Source of the DNA: Entomomonas sp964395065
GTDB lineage: Bacteria; Pseudomonadota; Gammaproteobacteria; Pseudomonadales; Pseudomonadaceae
Reading direction: 5' to 3'
Length of the DNA stretch: 17,680 bases
Assembly: GCA_964395065.1 (NCBI GenBank)
Contig: CAYNAM010000050.1
Location: 1 to 17,680, forward strand
The position numbers and the translations under genes are program-made. The first letter of the stretch is position 1. Every line of letters begins with the position of its first letter. The notes below the pieces were generated by a model. It saw only the letters and a list, made by a program, of their open reading frames with translations, made no database searches and was not told the origin of the DNA. Positions 15,692 to 17,680 of this stretch are shown here, piece after piece.

Positions 15692-15719
15692 TTGCATTAT
15701 TAATAGTAATCATTATCAT
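15692..15719 (+). promoter_or_regulatory. Probable sigma-70 promoter of the feo operon
   Basis: TTGCAT (15692-15697) and TATCAT (15714-15719) are 16 bases apart and match the -35 and -10 consensus at four and five positions. Transcription would begin near 15726, about 35 nt before the first feoA start. The Fur-like box lies across the spacer and -10. Confidence 0.5.
15699..15717 (+). promoter_or_regulatory. Fur box (iron-responsive operator) upstream of feo
   Basis: Aligned to the 19-bp Fur consensus GATAATGATAATCATTATC, this site matches 15 of 19 positions by eye, with the right half TAATCATTATC perfect. It overlaps the promoter spacer and -10 box, so iron-loaded Fur would block transcription of the ferrous iron uptake genes. 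That is the expected logic for feo in gammaproteobacteria. Confidence 0.72.
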
Positions 15720-15760
15720 ATATTTTTTATTTATGATTCATATATCTGGAGCGTGGGCTT

Positions 15761-16003
15761 ATGTCCTCTCATAGTAATGTACAAATCCCTTTACCTTTAG
15801 CACCTAGAAATCAAAAGCTTCAAGTGATTAATGTAACAGGGCGACCAGAGACGGTAAAAAAGTTATCGAGTATGGGGATTATGCCCAATACGGTTATTGA
15901 GATTCTCCAGACTGGCGATGGAAATTTGATTATTGGTGTAGGAAATTCTCGTATTGCCATAGCTTCAAGTCTTGCACAGAAAATTATTATTCAGCCTAGT
16001 TGA
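15761..16003 (+). CDS. FeoA-domain protein, first (divergent) copy
   Basis: This 80-residue protein is a single FeoA/SH3-like domain preceded by about 13 extra residues (MSSHSNVQIPLPL). The FeoA pattern is visible: VKKLSSMGIMPNTVIEIL (32-49), then alternating strands NLIIGVGNSRIAIA and a final QKIIIQ strand. It lacks the YRQKLL and APMGDP blocks of the second copy, so it is not a recent duplicate. FeoA proteins are small cytoplasmic partners of FeoB, and this one presumably works with it as well. The ATG has GGAG at 15748-15751, nine bases away. It is the first gene after the Fur-box promoter, 19 bp before the canonical feoA. Confidence 0.85.
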   Translation: MSSHSNVQIPLPLAPRNQKLQVINVTGRPETVKKLSSMGIMPNTVIEILQTGDGNLIIGVGNSRIAIASSLAQKIIIQPS

Positions 16004-16022
16004 GGTATAAGGAATACTTGAT

Positions 16023-16250
16023 ATGAGTTCTATAATAGATTTAAAAGTTGGTAGTAAAGCAAAGATAGTTAGTTTTGCTAAAGGGAATAAAGTATATCGT
16101 CAGAAATTATTAACAATGGGATTAACGCCTGGGACTGAATTTACACTGACTCGCTTAGCACCTATGGGAGATCCTGTAGAAATCAATGTGAGAGGCTTTG
16201 CTTTGTCTTTGCGTAAAGATGAAGCTGCAATGTTAATTATTGAAGAGTAG
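16023..16250 (+). CDS. feoA: Ferrous iron transport protein A (FeoA), canonical copy
   Basis: The 75-residue product matches E. coli FeoA in pattern. It has VYRQKLLTMGLTPGTEF (about 24-40), then APMGDPVEINVRG and LSLRKDEAAMLIIEE at the end. FeoA is a cytoplasmic SH3-like protein needed for full iron(II) uptake by FeoB, probably by acting on its G domain or on complex assembly. AAGGA at 16009-16013 precedes the ATG by nine bases. It is 13 bp upstream of feoB, in the same Fur-controlled operon. Confidence 0.95.
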   Translation: MSSIIDLKVGSKAKIVSFAKGNKVYRQKLLTMGLTPGTEFTLTRLAPMGDPVEINVRGFALSLRKDEAAMLIIEE

Positions 16251-16263
16251 GCGTGGGTAGAAT

Positions 16264-17680
16264 ATGGGAAAGCGAAAATTAGTAGTTGGTCTTGTTGGTA
16301 ATCCAAATTGTGGGAAAACAACATTATTTAATGCATTAACAGGGGCTCGTCAACAAGTTGGCAATTGGCCTGGAGTAACTGTCGAAAAGAAAGTAGGTTT
16401 TTTTAGTTTTAACCAAACGGATATTGAATTAGTGGATCTACCGGGTACCTATTCACTGGATTATTTTGCTGATAGTACCTCGTTAGATGAACAAGTTGCG
16501 CAAAAGTTTATTCTTTCCCGTTCTGCTGACCTTATTATCAATATTATTGATGCTTCTAATTTGGAGCGTAATTTGTATTTAACAACACAGTTACTAGAAA
16601 TGCAAGTTCCTATGATTGTGGTTTTGAATATGATGGATGCTGCAAAATCTAAGGGGGTAGACATAGATGTTGAGCAACTTTCAGCATCGTTAGATTGCCC
16701 CATTATTCCTATTGTGGCGTCGAAAAACCAAGGGATTGATAAGGTTAAAAAATTACTTGATGGAACAGAGCAATTTACTATTCCTCAGATGCTTCCAGAG
16801 TATCCTCCATTATTAACTGCAGCAATTGAGGCAATGCAGCAAAAGTTATCCTCTCTCAATATTAACCAATTAAATTTACATTGGCTGGCGCTAAAATTGA
16901 TTGAGGGTGATACTAGTGCAATGCAATTGGCCGATGCTGAGCAAGTTAAGGTTGCAGAAATTGTTAGAGATGAGCTAGAGGCAGAGTTAGAAGAGGAATT
17001 AGATATTATAACTGCAGATGCGCGTTATAGTTTTATTGGTCGTATTACTAAAGCAACCATTACGCGTAAAGACCAGCTCTCACGTACAACTTCAGATAAA
17101 ATTGATGGCATAGTTTTAAATAGAGTGTTGGGTATCCCTATTTTTCTAGTTGTCATGTATTTGATGTTTATGCTTGCCATTAATTTAGGCACTGCATTTA
17201 CTGACTTCTTTGATGGTTTTTTTGGTGCAATTTTCGTTGACGGGTTTAATCATGTGCTGTCTGGTATGGGGGCACCTGATTGGGTTAAAGTGATTTTTGC
17301 TGATGGCCTTGGTGGTGGTATTCAAACGGTTTCTACCTTTATTCCTGTTATTACCTTTTTATTCTTATTTTTATCTATTTTAGAAGACTCCGGTTATATG
17401 GCGCGTGCTGCTTTTGTGATGGATAAGTTTATGCGTTTTATAGGCTTGCCAGGTAAGTCATTCGTTCCTCTTATCGTGGGGTTTGGTTGTAATGTACCTG
17501 CTGTGATGGCAACAAGGACATTGGAAACAGAGCGTGATCGTTTAATGACGATGGCAATGGCTCCTTTTATGTCGTGTGGTGCTCGTTTACCTGTTTACGC
17601 ATTATTTGCTGCTGCATTTTTCCCTGTGGGTGGGCAAAATATTGTCTTTTTACTTTATCTGATTGGTATTGGTGCGGCTA
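16264..17680 (+). CDS. feoB: Ferrous iron transporter FeoB, N-terminal part (cut by window end)
   Basis: FeoB is the inner-membrane iron(II) transporter with a cytoplasmic GTPase domain. The frame is open from ATG 16264 to the window end and gives 472 residues of an expected 750-780. The G domain shows G1 GNPNCGKT (12-19), the G2 region with NWPGVTVE, G3 DLPG (58-61), G4 NMMD (122-125) and G5 ASK. A helical regulatory region follows, then membrane segments from about residue 290. GFGCNVPAVMATRTL and APFMSCGARLPVY are the paired gate motifs with the conserved cysteines. The start has only a weak upstream ribosome binding site (GTGGG). The 13-bp distance to feoA suggests translation by coupling. 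Whether feoC follows cannot be seen. Confidence 0.97.
   Translation, partial: MGKRKLVVGLVGNPNCGKTTLFNALTGARQQVGNWPGVTVEKKVGFFSFNQTDIELVDLPGTYSLDYFADSTSLDEQVAQKFILSRSADLIINIIDASNLERNLYLTTQLLEMQVPMIVVLNMMDAAKSKGVDIDVEQLSASLDCPIIPIVASKNQGIDKVKKLLDGTEQFTIPQMLPEYPPLLTAAIEAMQQKLSSLNINQLNLHWLALKLIEGDTSAMQLADAEQVKVAEIVRDELEAELEEELDIITADARYSFIGRITKATITRKDQLSRTTSDKIDGIVLNRVLGIPIFLVVMYLMFMLAINLGTAFTDFFDGFFGAIFVDGFNHVLSGMGAPDWVKVIFADGLGGGIQTVSTFIPVITFLFLFLSILEDSGYMARAAFVMDKFMRFIGLPGKSFVPLIVGFGCNVPAVMATRTLETERDRLMTMAMAPFMSCGARLPVYALFAAAFFPVGGQNIVFLLYLIGIGAA

Noticed and set aside
16100..16324. 74-codon leftward open frame over feoA-feoB
   Set aside because: Antisense to two firmly identified genes; no supporting signal.
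1..17680. Mobile elements, CRISPR arrays, toxin-antitoxin or defence genes
   Set aside because: I looked for transposase-like frames, spaced direct repeats and small overlapping gene pairs on both strands and found none; the content is core chromosome.

Overview
This window is an AT-rich stretch of a gammaproteobacterial chromosome made almost entirely of core genes. The best guide to the lineage is the divergent pair gatCAB (rightward) and mreBCD-maf-rng-yhdP (leftward). From memory, that is the arrangement in Pseudomonas, and MreC and MreB read closest to Pseudomonas-type proteins. The low GC is unlike most Pseudomonas, so I infer an AT-rich member of the Pseudomonadales, possibly an insect-associated Pseudomonadaceae such as Entomomonas. 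The genus is a guess.

Layout. Positions 1-931 hold the end of the trmD-rplS operon (tRNA m1G37 methylation and ribosomal protein L19), closed by a clear intrinsic terminator. After an AT-rich gap, 1227-9649 is one leftward gene cluster. Read in its own direction it runs mreB, mreC, mreD (cell-shape machinery), maf/yhdE (house-cleaning nucleotide pyrophosphatase), rng (RNase G) and yhdP (AsmA-like phospholipid transport protein). mreC/mreD and mreD/maf share one-base TAATG stop-start overlaps, and maf/rng overlap by 11 bp, so translation is probably coupled. The mreB-mreC spacer holds a perfect 11-bp hairpin and a candidate internal promoter. By homology, mreC starts at an AUU codon behind a strong ribosome binding site.

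Positions 9842-13056 hold gatC, gatA and gatB, the amidotransferase that completes Gln-tRNA and/or Asn-tRNA. Next comes an unrecognised 380-residue protein with two receiver-like domains. The first has Glu where the phosphorylated Asp should be, and the second has lost most signature residues. A convergent membrane-anchored metallophosphoesterase follows, then a leftward tRNA-Glu(TTC) with its own terminator. After about 400 bp without genes, a Fur-box-like site overlaps a promoter for an iron(II) uptake operon of two tandem FeoA-type genes and feoB, which is cut by the window end.

I see no mobile element, CRISPR array, phage gene or defence system. The items most worth a second look are the AUU start of mreC, the pseudo-receiver protein, the mreB-mreC spacer and the duplicated feoA.
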